NCBI GenBank assembly: GCA_030063045.1
Contig: JAQSEB010000103.1
Location: 496,001 to 560,000, forward strand
Origin: Pratylenchus scribneri
Lineage: Eukaryota; Nematoda; Chromadorea; Rhabditida; Pratylenchidae
DNA: 64,000 bases
Reading direction: 5' to 3'
Positions 63,335-64,000 of this stretch are shown here, one piece after another. The position numbers and the translations under genes are program-made. The notes below the pieces were generated by a model that did not search any database, was not told the DNA's origin, and worked only from the letters and a program-made list of their open reading frames with translations. Every line of letters starts with the position of its first letter. The first letter of the stretch is position 1.

Positions 63335-64000
63335 GAACAGGCGGAATTATTAAAATCAGAACAGGCGGATTTATTAAAATCAGAACAGGCGGAATTATTA
63401 AAATCAGAACAGGCGGAATTATTAAAATCAGAACAGGCGGAATTATTAAAATCAGAACAGGCGGAATTATTAAAATCAGAACAGGCGGAATTAATAAAAT
63501 CAGAACAGGCGGAATTATTAAAATCAGAACAGGCTCAATTATTAAATCAGAACAGGCGGAAATATTAAAATCAGAACAGGCGGAATTATTAAAATCAGAA
63601 CAGGCGGAATTATTAAAATCAGAACAGGCGGAATTATTAAAATCAGAACAGGCGGAATTATTAAAATCAGAACAGGCGGAATTATTAAAATCAGAACAGG
63701 CGGAATTATTAAAATCAGAACAGGCGGAATTATTAAAATCAGAACAGGCGGAATTATTAAAATCAGAACAGGCGGAATTATTAAAATCAGAACAGGCGGA
63801 ATTATTAAAATCAGAACAGGCGGAATTATTAAAATCAGAACAGGCGGATTTATTAAAATCAGAACAGGCGGAATTATTAAAATCAGAACAGGCGGAATTA
63901 TTAAAATCAGAACAGGCGGAATTATTAAAATCAGAACAGGCGGAATTATTAAAATCAGAACAGGCGGAATTATTAAAATCAGAACAGGCGGAATTATTAA
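63335..64000. repeat. 24-bp minisatellite array 3 (~28 copies, runs off the window)
   Basis: Same 24-bp unit and orientation as arrays 1 and 2, very uniform, with a few variants (GGATTTATT, GGCTCAATT). The array continues past the window edge. Confidence 0.97.

Overview
This is eukaryotic DNA, almost certainly from a nematode. It is AT-rich, with many short (35-60 bp) GT-AG introns, a few GC-AG introns and compact genes. Homologues are classic worm genes: an unc-44 ankyrin with a very long acidic tail, an F-BAR/C1/RhoGAP protein of the SPV-1 type, a kinesin-II tail, UBC-13 and MANF. A plant-parasitic or related clade is possible, because of a bacterial-type AAA-ATPase/nuclease gene, but this is a guess. 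Exon limits were derived by hand from splice sites and reading-frame phase.

Layout. 0-1.5 kb: 3' end of a kinesin-II motor gene (+). 2-21.5 kb: unc-44 (-), with ankyrin repeats (17.6-21.3 kb), ZU5/UPA (14.2-16.4 kb), death domain (13.6-14.1 kb) and a repetitive Glu-rich tail (2-8.6 kb). A separate coherent ~257-residue reading frame with its own ATG sits at 9-11 kb on the same strand. 23.5-25.3 kb: two small + strand genes, an orphan secreted protein and a membrane RING protein. 25.8-29.8 kb: AAA-ATPase-like/PD-(D/E)XK gene (-). 30.2-34.9 kb: multi-MAM extracellular protein (-). 36.7-38.8 kb: ubc-13 and manf (-). 39.3-40.65 kb: large 18-bp minisatellite. 41-43.5 kb: PRADC1-like and a peroxisomal CoA-type Nudix hydrolase (-). 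44-58.7 kb: spv-1-like RhoGAP (-). 58.7-63.3 kb: no convincing gene. 63.3 kb to the end: a 24-bp minisatellite also found at 47.8 and 57.2 kb.

The genes are ordinary single-copy neighbours rather than a pathway cluster, although UBC-13 and a RING protein (ubiquitin), and MANF and PRADC1 (secretory pathway), lie close together. The noncoding part is rich in small inverted-repeat elements, at least six families, mostly in introns. The most unusual items are the AAA-ATPase/nuclease gene, the same 24-bp satellite at three loci, the independent frame inside unc-44, and short frame-disrupting segments bounded by direct repeats where a canonical intron would be expected.
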